Assembly: GCF_006717075.1 (NCBI RefSeq)
Contig: NZ_VFQC01000001.1
Location: forward strand, 868,001-932,000
Source of the DNA: Haloactinospora alba
GTDB taxonomy: Bacteria > Actinomycetota > Actinomycetes > Streptosporangiales > Streptosporangiaceae
Direction: 5' to 3'
Length of the DNA: 64,000 nucleotides
Shown here: piece after piece, positions 57,868 to 64,000 of the stretch
Numbering within the stretch: the stretch's first letter is position 1
Layout: each line of letters opens with the position of its first letter
Notes under the pieces: model-generated
The model's database searches: none
What the model was told of the DNA's origin: nothing
Seen by the model: only the letters and a program-made list of their open reading frames with translations
Made by a program: the position numbers and the translations under genes

Positions 57868-58665
57868 GTGAGGACGAACGCCCATCAGCAGGCCCGGGAC
57901 GCGGCCGAGGAGATCCGTTCCCGCACCGGTGTCGACTCCTACGACACCGCCGTGGTTCTGGGATCGGGGTGGAGCCCGGCGGCGGACGCGCTGGGAAGCG
58001 CCGGTACGGAGGTACCCACCAGTGACATCCCCGGGTTCCTGCAGCCGACGGTTACCGGGCACGCCGGAAGTATCCGCTCGATCCGCTCCGGGGAGCGGAA
58101 CCTGCTGGTGCTGCTCGGGCGCACGCACCTCTACGAGGGGCACGGGACCGACGCGGTGGTGCACGGGGTGCGCACCGCGGCGGCGGCCGGAGCCGGAACC
58201 GTCGTCCTCACCAACGCCGCCGGCGCGCTGAACAGCGACTACCGGGTGGGGAGCCCGGTGCTCATCGCCGACCACATCAACCTCACCGCACGCAGCCCCC
58301 TCACGGGAGCGGAGTTCGTGGACCTCACCGACGCGTACTCCACGGCGCTGCGGGAACTCGCCAGGAAAGCCGACCCCTCCCTCTCCGAGGGCGTTTACGC
58401 GGCCATGCCCGGACCGCACTTCGAAACCCCGGCCGAGATCCGGATGCTGCGCGCGTTGGGCGCGGACCTGGTGGGGATGTCAACCGCCCTGGAAGCGATC
58501 GCCGCCCGGGAGCAGGGGGCGGCGGTGCTGGGTATGTCCCTGGTGACCAACGTCGCCGCCGGGCTGTCCGGACAGCCGCTCGACCACAACGAGGTACTGG
58601 CGACCGGAAGGGACGCGGCCGGGGACGTGGGCGACGTTCTGGCCGCCATTGTCGACAGACTGTAG
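57868..58665 (+). CDS. punA: Purine-nucleoside phosphorylase
   Basis: 265 residues, trimeric (NP-I, PNP/MTAP) class. Splits purine (deoxy)nucleosides with phosphate. Signatures: [15 protein letters not shown] (phosphate loop), [51 protein letters not shown], and [14 protein letters not shown] with VTNVAAG, and the purine Asn in that last text. Its product deoxyribose-1-phosphate can feed the mutase downstream and then DeoC. Start GTG 57868 with AGGAAGGAACC. The stop is 16 nt before the mutase start. Confidence 0.94.
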   Translation: MRTNAHQQARDAAEEIRSRTGVDSYDTAVVLGSGWSPAADALGSAGTEVPTSDIPGFLQPTVTGHAGSIRSIRSGERNLLVLLGRTHLYEGHGTDAVVHGVRTAAAAGAGTVVLTNAAGALNSDYRVGSPVLIADHINLTARSPLTGAEFVDLTDAYSTALRELARKADPSLSEGVYAAMPGPHFETPAEIRMLRALGADLVGMSTALEAIAAREQGAAVLGMSLVTNVAAGLSGQPLDHNEVLATGRDAAGDVGDVLAAIVDRL

Positions 58666-58681
58666 TTCCCCCGGGGGAGCT

Positions 58682-60367
58682 GTGGACAGCGCAGTGAGTG
58701 AAGGAGTGGCGGCGATGGCCGGTTCCTGCCGGCAGCGGGCGCGGGAGTGGATGGCTCACGACCCCGATCCCGATACGCGGGAGGAGGTGCGTGCCCTCCT
58801 CGCCGCCGGGGATGACGCCGCGTTGGCCGACCGGTTCGGTTCGGGGCTGGAGTTCGGAACGGCCGGATTGCGCGGGGCTCTCGGGGCGGGGCCGAACCGG
58901 ATGAACCGGGTGACGGTCATGCGCGCCGCCGCGGGTGTGGCCCGTTGGCTGGGGGCGGGGGCGCTCGTGGTGGTCGGCTACGACGCCCGGCACCGTTCCG
59001 CGCGGTTCGCCCGGGACAGCGCGGAGGTCCTGGCCGGAGCGGGGTGCCGGGTGCTGCTGCTGCCGGAGCCGCTGCCCACCCCCGTCCTCGCCCACACGGT
59101 GCGCGCGCGGTCGGCCGACGCCGGGATCATGGTCACCGCGAGCCACAACCCGCCCCGGGACAACGGGTACAAGGTGTACGCCGGAGGGTCGGGACCGGCG
59201 GCGGGAGCCCAGATCGTCCCTCCCGCCGACAGCGAGATCGCCGCGGGCATGCGCGAGGCGCCCCCGGTGGACGAGCTGCCCCGGTCGGAGGAGTGGCGGG
59301 TCCTGGGTGAGGACGCCGTCGCGGACTACGTGGCGGCGGTCGCGGACCTGCCGCTGGGGGAGGACCGCGGGATCGACGTGACCTACACGCCGCTGCACGG
59401 CGTCGGCGCCTCCACACTGGCGGCGGTGTTCCGGCGCGCCGGTTTCCCACCGCCGCGGATGGTTCCCGAACAGGCCGAGCCCGACCCCGACTTCCCGACG
59501 ACGGCCTTCCCGAACCCGGAGGAGCCGGGCGTGTTGGACCTCGCCCTGGCGGCGGGGGAGCGGAACGGTAGCGACCTTGTCCTCGCCAACGATCCGGACG
59601 CCGACCGGCTCGCTGTGGCTGTCCCCGGTTACGGGCTGCTGACCGGGGACGAGGTGGGCGGACTGCTGGGTGAGTACGTTCTGGAGCGGACGTCGGGCGC
59701 CGACCGGGTCGTGGCCAGCACCATCGTCTCGGCTGGCACGCTCGCGGCGATCGCGGAGGCGCACGGGCTGCGTTGGGAGGAGACGCTGACCGGGTTCAAG
59801 TGGCTGGCGCGTGCCGGCGGGCCGGGCGAGCGCAACGTGTTCAGCTACGAGGAGGCCCTGGGGTACTGCGTCGGGGGCGACGCGGGGCGTCCGGTGGCGG
59901 ACAAGGACGGCATCAGCGCGGCCCTGCTCGTCGCGGCGCTGGCCGCGCGGGCCAAACGCGGGGGCGGGACCCTGCTGGACCTGGTGCGGGAGCAGGAGCG
60001 CCGTTACGGCCTGCACCGGACCAGGCAGGTGTCGCTACGCGTCGCGGACACCACACGCCTCGCCGCGACCATGCGCGGCCTGCGCAGCGACCCGCCCACC
60101 GCGTTGGGCAGCTGGGACGTGGCCCACGTGGAGGACTTCGCCATGGGCGTCGGCGACCTACCCGGCACCGACGCGCTGCGTTTCGGGCTGGACGGTCCCG
60201 CCTGTGCCCGGGTGACGCTGCGTCCCTCGGGCACGGAACCCAAGCTCAAGGCCTACGTGGAGGTGGCCCTGCCGCCGGAGGAGAGCGGGGAGGAGGGCCG
60301 TTCCCGCGCGTCGGGTTACGTGTCCGAGCTGGCAGGGGCCGTGGAGGAGCTCTTCCCCGAGGCGTGA
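58682..60367 (+). CDS. Phosphohexomutase/phosphopentomutase-like enzyme (PGM2/PMM class)
   Basis: 561 residues; alpha-D-phosphohexomutase superfamily. The N-terminal LEFGTAGLRGALGAGPNRMN is typical of the PGM2 branch. The phosphoserine loop is MVTASHNPPRDNGYKVY, the Mg site is LANDPDADRLAVAV, the sugar loop FSYEEALGYCVG, and the phosphate loop RPSGTEPKLKAYVEV. In this salvage operon phosphopentomutase activity (deoxyribose-1-P to 5-P) would be the needed step, and PGM2-type enzymes can do it; phosphomannomutase is the usual label. Start GTG 58682 with GGGGGAG; ATG 58715 with AAGGAG is a good alternative. Confidence 0.88.
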   Translation: MDSAVSEGVAAMAGSCRQRAREWMAHDPDPDTREEVRALLAAGDDAALADRFGSGLEFGTAGLRGALGAGPNRMNRVTVMRAAAGVARWLGAGALVVVGYDARHRSARFARDSAEVLAGAGCRVLLLPEPLPTPVLAHTVRARSADAGIMVTASHNPPRDNGYKVYAGGSGPAAGAQIVPPADSEIAAGMREAPPVDELPRSEEWRVLGEDAVADYVAAVADLPLGEDRGIDVTYTPLHGVGASTLAAVFRRAGFPPPRMVPEQAEPDPDFPTTAFPNPEEPGVLDLALAAGERNGSDLVLANDPDADRLAVAVPGYGLLTGDEVGGLLGEYVLERTSGADRVVASTIVSAGTLAAIAEAHGLRWEETLTGFKWLARAGGPGERNVFSYEEALGYCVGGDAGRPVADKDGISAALLVAALAARAKRGGGTLLDLVREQERRYGLHRTRQVSLRVADTTRLAATMRGLRSDPPTALGSWDVAHVEDFAMGVGDLPGTDALRFGLDGPACARVTLRPSGTEPKLKAYVEVALPPEESGEEGRSRASGYVSELAGAVEELFPEA

Positions 60368-60378
60368 CTCTCGTCCGT

Positions 60379-60873
60379 TCAGCTCTCGTGTTCGGGGGGA
60401 TGCACGACCGGCCGGTGGACCACCTCGTCGATGACGGTGAGGGTCTGGGTGGAGGTCACACCGGGCAGTGCCTGCAACCGGGTCAGGATCAGGTCGCGGA
60501 GCTGGTTGGTGTCGGCCACGCGGACCAGCAGCACGATGTCCGCCGAACCCACGACGTACCAGCAGTACTCCACCTCGGGGTAGGAGGAGAGGACCTCCCG
60601 GTTGGCGCGCCAGTCCGGCTGGCTGCCGGAGACCAGCACCAGCGCGGTGACCCCGATCCCCCGCTTGGCGTGGTCGGTGATGACCGAGTAACCGCGGATG
60701 ACCCCGTCATCTGTGAGGCGCTTGATGCGGTTGTAGGCGGTGGCACGTGAGACGTTCGCGCGTGCCGCCACCTCCGTGATGCCGGTACGGGCGTCTTCCG
60801 CGAGCGCGCCGATGATCGTTTCGTCCGTGGCATCCGGACGGCGCTGCGGTTCGCGTTGCGCACCGTTGGACAT
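60379..60873 (-). CDS. bkdR: Lrp/AsnC-family transcriptional regulator (BkdR-like)
   Basis: 164 residues. N-terminal HTH (ETIIGALAEDARTGITEVAA, RANVSRATAYNRIKRLTDDG) and C-terminal RAM ligand domain (VTALVLVSGSQPD, EVEYCWYVVGSADIVLLVRV, LPGVTSTQTLTVIDEVVHR). It is divergent from the branched-chain 2-oxoacid dehydrogenase operon with 300 bp between; Lrp-type BkdR proteins regulate such operons in several bacteria. ATG 60873 is chosen (MSNGAQREPQ) because GAGAG precedes it. Its ligand is likely leucine, isoleucine or valine. Confidence 0.87.
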   Translation of the reverse strand: MSNGAQREPQRRPDATDETIIGALAEDARTGITEVAARANVSRATAYNRIKRLTDDGVIRGYSVITDHAKRGIGVTALVLVSGSQPDWRANREVLSSYPEVEYCWYVVGSADIVLLVRVADTNQLRDLILTRLQALPGVTSTQTLTVIDEVVHRPVVHPPEHES

Positions 60874-61173
60874 GGGAGAGCTCCAAGCTGTGAGGCGACC
60901 AGCTACCAAGTACCAGCAAAACAGCGGATCCGTCTACGTGAATACGTCCGTGACGGCACAAGCGGCGAGGTCGGGCCGGCCGTCTCCGCCCCGTCGCGCC
61001 CGGAGGCGCCATTGGGGCGGACGGAGCACCCTAGTGTTAGACAGAATCGGACATATGGCCCTGTGAACTCCACAACTGTATCGATCTGTGGCGTATATCT
61101 GGCGTAACTGTCGACTGCGTGCGCACAATCAACGCGAGGACACAACGGCCAACCGTTCCGAGGAGCCTCCGAC
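60874..61173. other. Divergent control region, lrp and 2-oxoacid dehydrogenase operon
   Basis: 300 bases. The part 61030-61130 is A/T-richer and contains the direct words ATCTGTGGCGTA and ATCTGGCGTAA (61082-61106), possible Lrp contacts. The stretch 60920-60990 lies nearer the lrp start and should hold its promoter. No gene seen. Confidence 0.4.
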
Positions 61174-62211
61174 ATGCCTACGCACGAGCCCTCAGGTCCG
61201 CCTCCCCCGGTGGACGCGGGCACCCTCCCCGCCGACGTGGCGCGCTCGCTCTACCGGGACATGCTCACCGCCCGCCACCTGGACGGTGAGGCGATAGCAC
61301 TGCAGCGCCAGGGCGTGTTCCCCGCCTACGTGTCACTGCGCGGGCAGGAAGCGGCCCAGGTCGCGAGCGCGGCCGCCCTCGACGGGGACAACGACTTCGC
61401 CTTTCCGACGTACCGGGAGATGGGAGCCGCCGTCTCCCTGGGCGTGGACATGGTCGGCTACCTCGCCAGCCACCGCGCGTTGTGGCACGGCGGGCTGTAC
61501 AACCCGCGGGCGTCCGGGTTCGCCCCCATCAACGCGGTCGTGGGCGGCCCCGTACCGCACGCCGTGGGCTGGGCATTGGGGGAGCAGCTCCGCGGCGGAA
61601 GCGGCTGCGCCCTCTCCTACTTCGGTGACGGCGCCAGCTCCGAGGGCGACATCCACGAGGCGATGAACATGGCCGGTGTCCTCGCGTGCCCCGTGGTGTT
61701 CTTCTGCCAGAACAACCGGTGGGCGCTGTCCGTGCCCGTCGAGAACCAGGTGGCGGGCGGCTCCGTTGCCGGACGCGCCTCCGGCTACGGCATCGCCGGG
61801 GAGACGGTCGACGGCAACGACGCAGCGCAGGTCTACCACGCCACCCGCGCGGCGCTGCACCGGGCCCGGAACGGCGGGGGCCCGACAGTGATAGAGGCGC
61901 TCACCTACCGCCTGGAACCGCACTCCACCTCCGATGACACCTCCCGGTACCGGGAGGTGGCCGAGGAACGCTCCTGGGAGGAGCACGACCCGATCCCGCG
62001 GATGCGGGACGGGCTCCTCGCCGCCGGGCACCTCGATGACACGACCGCGGCGCGGACCGAGGACGAGGCGCGCGAGCGTGCGGCACGGGCCCGCGACGGA
62101 GTGGCCGCCGCGGCGCCCCCCGACGGAAGGGACCTGTTCACCCACGTCTACCGCGAACCGACCGAGGAGCTCGGACGGCAGCAGCGCATCTGGCAGGAGG
62201 AGGTGGCATGA
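61174..62211 (+). CDS. bkdA: Branched-chain 2-oxoacid dehydrogenase E1 alpha subunit
   Basis: 345 residues. Thiamine-diphosphate-dependent decarboxylase subunit. The ThDP/Mg motif is SYFGDGASSEGDIHEAMNMA, ending at N-NRWALSVPVENQ; the N-terminal RDMLTARHLDGEAIALQRQG and the phosphorylation-loop-like RLEPHSTSDDTSRYR with RDGLLAAGHL are typical of the BCKDH/PDH-alpha family. ATG 61174 has GAGGAG. The beta gene starts inside its stop (ATGA), so the subunits are made together. Lrp-type regulation is probable. Confidence 0.92.
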   Translation: MPTHEPSGPPPPVDAGTLPADVARSLYRDMLTARHLDGEAIALQRQGVFPAYVSLRGQEAAQVASAAALDGDNDFAFPTYREMGAAVSLGVDMVGYLASHRALWHGGLYNPRASGFAPINAVVGGPVPHAVGWALGEQLRGGSGCALSYFGDGASSEGDIHEAMNMAGVLACPVVFFCQNNRWALSVPVENQVAGGSVAGRASGYGIAGETVDGNDAAQVYHATRAALHRARNGGGPTVIEALTYRLEPHSTSDDTSRYREVAEERSWEEHDPIPRMRDGLLAAGHLDDTTAARTEDEARERAARARDGVAAAAPPDGRDLFTHVYREPTEELGRQQRIWQEEVA

Positions 62212-63236
62212 CCGAACTGGCCGTCAACGACCGGCAGGCCGCGAACGACGCGTCCGCGGACCGTCTCTCCATGCAGCAGGCGCTCAACCGGGCGCTGCGC
62301 ACGGTCCTGACCGACGACCCCGACACACTGGTGTTCGGGGAGGATGTGGGACGACTCGGTGGGGTGTTCAGGGTCACCGACGGTCTGCAGCGGGAGTTCG
62401 GTGCGCGGCGCGTGTTCGACACCCCGCTCGCGGAGTCGGGCATCGTCGGGCTCGCGGTGGGACTGGCGATGAACGGCTGGCGCCCGGTGCCGGAACTCCA
62501 GTTCGACGGGTTCGCCTATCCGGCGGTCGACCAGATCGTCAACCAGATGGCGCGGATGCACTACCGCTCCCGGGGGGCGTTCCGCATGCCCATCACGCTG
62601 CGAGTGCCCAGCTTCGGCGGTATCCAGGCCCCCGAACACCACGGGGAGAGTCTGGAAGCGCTGTTCGCCCACCTCCCCGGGGTGAAGGTCGTCGCGCCCT
62701 CGGACCCGCAGGACGCCTACGGCCTGCTCCTGCGTGCGGTGCGCGACGACGACCCGGTGATCTACATGGAACCGAAAGCCCGCTACTGGGAACGGCACCC
62801 GGTGGAACCGGTAGCGGACACCGCGCCGGCGGGAACGAGCCGCGTCGTACGCGCCGGGCGGCACGCCACTCTCGTGACGTGGGGATCGATGGTCCACCGC
62901 TGCCGCAGGGCCGCCGAGCTGGCGGCCGAGGACGGGGTGGACGTGGAGGTACTGGACCTGCGGTGGCTCAAACCGATCGACGCCCAGGGGGTCGCCGCGG
63001 CGGTGCGCCGTACCCGTCGTGCGGTGGTGGTCCACGAGGCGCCGCTCACCGCCGGACTGGGTGCGGAGGTCTCGGCACTCATCACGGAGCGGGCGTTCTC
63101 CGAGCTCGCCGCTCCCGTGGAACGCGTGACCGGATTCGACGTGCCGTACCCGGCCGGTCCGCTGGAACAGCAGTACCTGCCCACGGTCGACCGCATCCTG
63201 CTCGCCCTACAACGCACCCTGGAGGGCCAGTCGTGA
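62208..63236 (+). CDS. bkdB: Branched-chain 2-oxoacid dehydrogenase E1 beta subunit
   Basis: 342 residues. Partner of E1 alpha. Features: MQQALNRALRTVLTDDPDTL, VFGEDVGRLGGVFRVTDGL, FDTPLAESGIVGLAVGLAMN with the ThDP Glu, ELQFDGFAYPAVDQIVNQMA, HHGESLEALFAHLPGVKVV, and VLDLRWLKPIDAQG in the C-terminal transketolase domain. Overlaps the alpha gene by 4 bp and the lipoyl gene by 4 bp (GTGA). It would oxidise the keto acids of Val, Leu and Ile, supplying starters for branched fatty acids. Confidence 0.93.
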   Translation: MTELAVNDRQAANDASADRLSMQQALNRALRTVLTDDPDTLVFGEDVGRLGGVFRVTDGLQREFGARRVFDTPLAESGIVGLAVGLAMNGWRPVPELQFDGFAYPAVDQIVNQMARMHYRSRGAFRMPITLRVPSFGGIQAPEHHGESLEALFAHLPGVKVVAPSDPQDAYGLLLRAVRDDDPVIYMEPKARYWERHPVEPVADTAPAGTSRVVRAGRHATLVTWGSMVHRCRRAAELAAEDGVDVEVLDLRWLKPIDAQGVAAAVRRTRRAVVVHEAPLTAGLGAEVSALITERAFSELAAPVERVTGFDVPYPAGPLEQQYLPTVDRILLALQRTLEGQS

Positions 63237-63553
63237 ACGCACACACCTTCACCCTGCCGGACCTCGGCGAGGGACTCATCGAAGCCACCGTGTTGGAGTG
63301 GCTGGTGCAACCCGGTGACCGGGTCGAACGCAACCAGCCCCTCGTGGAGGTGGAAACCACCAAGTCCGCCGTGGAGATCCCCTCCCCGCGGGCCGGTGCG
63401 ATAGACCGTCTGCACGCCGCTGCCGGAGAGGTCCTCGCTGTCGGGGACCCCCTGGTGACGTTCACGGCCGAACAGGAGGCCGGCGTCGTCGGCACGGTCC
63501 CGACCGAGGAGGAACCCCAGCGCCGGGTGCGGCTGAGCCCACCCTCCGAGTGA
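63233..63553 (+). CDS. Free-standing lipoyl-domain protein (E2 lipoyl carrier only)
   Basis: 106 residues. One complete lipoyl domain: FTLPDLGEGLIEATVLEWLV, then GDRVERNQPLVEVETTKSAV with the lipoylated Lys (usual DKA is TKS here), then EIPSPRAGAIDRLHAAAGEV. It ends 20 residues after the domain, with no peripheral-subunit-binding domain and no acyltransferase catalytic domain, which normal E2 proteins (about 400-450 residues) possess. The GTG start at 63233 overlaps the E1 beta stop, so it is made with E1. The following gene encodes an alpha/beta hydrolase; in acetoin dehydrogenase AcoC the lipoyl domain and such a hydrolase are fused. Confidence 0.9.
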   Translation: MNAHTFTLPDLGEGLIEATVLEWLVQPGDRVERNQPLVEVETTKSAVEIPSPRAGAIDRLHAAAGEVLAVGDPLVTFTAEQEAGVVGTVPTEEEPQRRVRLSPPSE

Positions 63554-63582
63554 GAACCGGCGCCGTAGGGAAAGGAACACGG

Positions 63583-64000
63583 ATGGGGACGACTCCACAG
63601 GACGGCATCCCCCTGCACTGCGGTTCGGCGTCGCCCGCGCCGGACAGCCCGGCCCGGACGACGCCGGCCCTCCTCCTGCACGGGTTCGGTTCCGACCATG
63701 AGATGAACTGGAAACGCACCGGTTGGTTCCGGGCTCTGACGGAGCGGGGAATACCGGTGCTCGCGCCGGACCTGCGAGGGCACGGCGCCAGCCCGAAACC
63801 GTACGAGGCGGCGGCCTACCCGCCCAGCGCGTTCACCGCTGACTTGCTGCGACTGCTGGACGAGCGGGGGGTCGAGCGAGTGGACCTGGTCGGTTACTCG
63901 ATGGGCTCCCGGTTGGCCTGGGACCTCGCGTTGCGGCACCCGGAACGGGTGCGGCGCGCGGTACTCGCCGGCTTCGGTCCGCGGGACGCGTTCGCCGGAA
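63583..64000 (+). CDS. Alpha/beta-fold hydrolase, N-terminal part (cut by the window edge)
   Basis: The 139 visible residues show the fold clearly: the oxyanion region ALLLHGFGSDHEMNW, then PVLAPDLRGHGASPKP, and the nucleophile elbow VDLVGYSMGSRLAWDLAL with Ser. The His and Asp of the triad lie beyond the edge. ATG 63583 has GGGAAAGGAA upstream and follows the lipoyl gene by 29 nt on the same strand, so it belongs to the operon. Its relation to the dehydrogenase is uncertain: a thioesterase or a split counterpart of the AcoC hydrolase domain are both possible. Confidence 0.85.
   Translation, partial: MGTTPQDGIPLHCGSASPAPDSPARTTPALLLHGFGSDHEMNWKRTGWFRALTERGIPVLAPDLRGHGASPKPYEAAAYPPSAFTADLLRLLDERGVERVDLVGYSMGSRLAWDLALRHPERVRRAVLAGFGPRDAFAG

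Overview
The window is high-GC DNA from an actinomycete. Coding is dense, GTG and TTG starts are frequent, many strong hairpins lack a T-tract, several promoters look leaderless, and the genes are typical of that group: a DUF2510 protein, an SSI-type protease inhibitor, a DasR operator, mycothiol-era metabolism without glutathione genes, and the deoC / aldehyde dehydrogenase / PNP / phosphomannomutase block. A member of the Nocardiopsaceae is my inference, not a demonstration. I see no rRNA, tRNA, CRISPR array, prophage or complete insertion sequence. One riboswitch (TPP) is clear.

Layout. 1-6 kb: the start of oligoribonuclease, cut by the window edge; a proline/glutamine-rich DUF2510 membrane protein; an amidase-like protein; a membrane-anchored VWA protein fused to a substrate-binding-like region; and a secreted SSI-type inhibitor. 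6-9 kb: a D-2-hydroxyacid dehydrogenase and a secreted NlpC/P60 hydrolase. 9-16.6 kb: an IclR regulator and a homogentisate cluster (MBL-fold protein, FAD aromatic hydroxylase, homogentisate dioxygenase, an unknown protein, fumarylacetoacetase). No maleylacetoacetate isomerase is visible. 17-21.5 kb: a glycerophosphodiesterase, a hexosaminidase with a DasR-type operator, and an asparagine-synthetase-like protein lacking the glutaminase cysteine. 21.8-28.8 kb: a small coiled coil, a divergent LysR/aminotransferase pair, DUF6457, an alanine/glycine symporter, ThiD under a TPP riboswitch, and a DUF368 lipid carrier translocase. 29-37.5 kb: an acyl-CoA ligase and a glycan-type cluster (epimerase, two-component system, GT2, DUF2064, methyltransferase, multispan GT-C-like protein). 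37.7-45.9 kb: ornithine aminotransferase, SGNH hydrolase, bioF/bioA/bioD, acetoacetate-CoA ligase. 46-53.7 kb: an integral-membrane acyltransferase, a divergent TetR/GNAT pair with a palindromic operator, a large catalase, an Rpn-like nuclease, a HAD hydrolase and an unknown protein. 53.9-60.4 kb: the deoxynucleoside salvage block. 60.4-64 kb: an Lrp regulator divergent from a branched-chain 2-oxoacid dehydrogenase operon whose lipoyl carrier stands alone, followed by an alpha/beta hydrolase cut by the right edge.

How the parts connect. The homogentisate route would give fumarate and acetoacetate, and an acetoacetate-CoA ligase lies elsewhere in the window. PNP, DeoC, the aldehyde dehydrogenases and the phosphosugar mutase can together turn deoxynucleosides into acetyl units and glyceraldehyde-3-phosphate. 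The hexosaminidase and its operator point to chitin/GlcNAc use.

The main unexplained items are: a family of intergenic palindromic repeats, two copies of which begin directly after a stop codon; the uncharacterised gene between homogentisate dioxygenase and fumarylacetoacetase; the split lipoyl/alpha-beta-hydrolase arrangement; a conserved-looking half aldehyde dehydrogenase; an asparagine-synthetase-like protein without a partner; and paired palindromes flanking the IclR gene.
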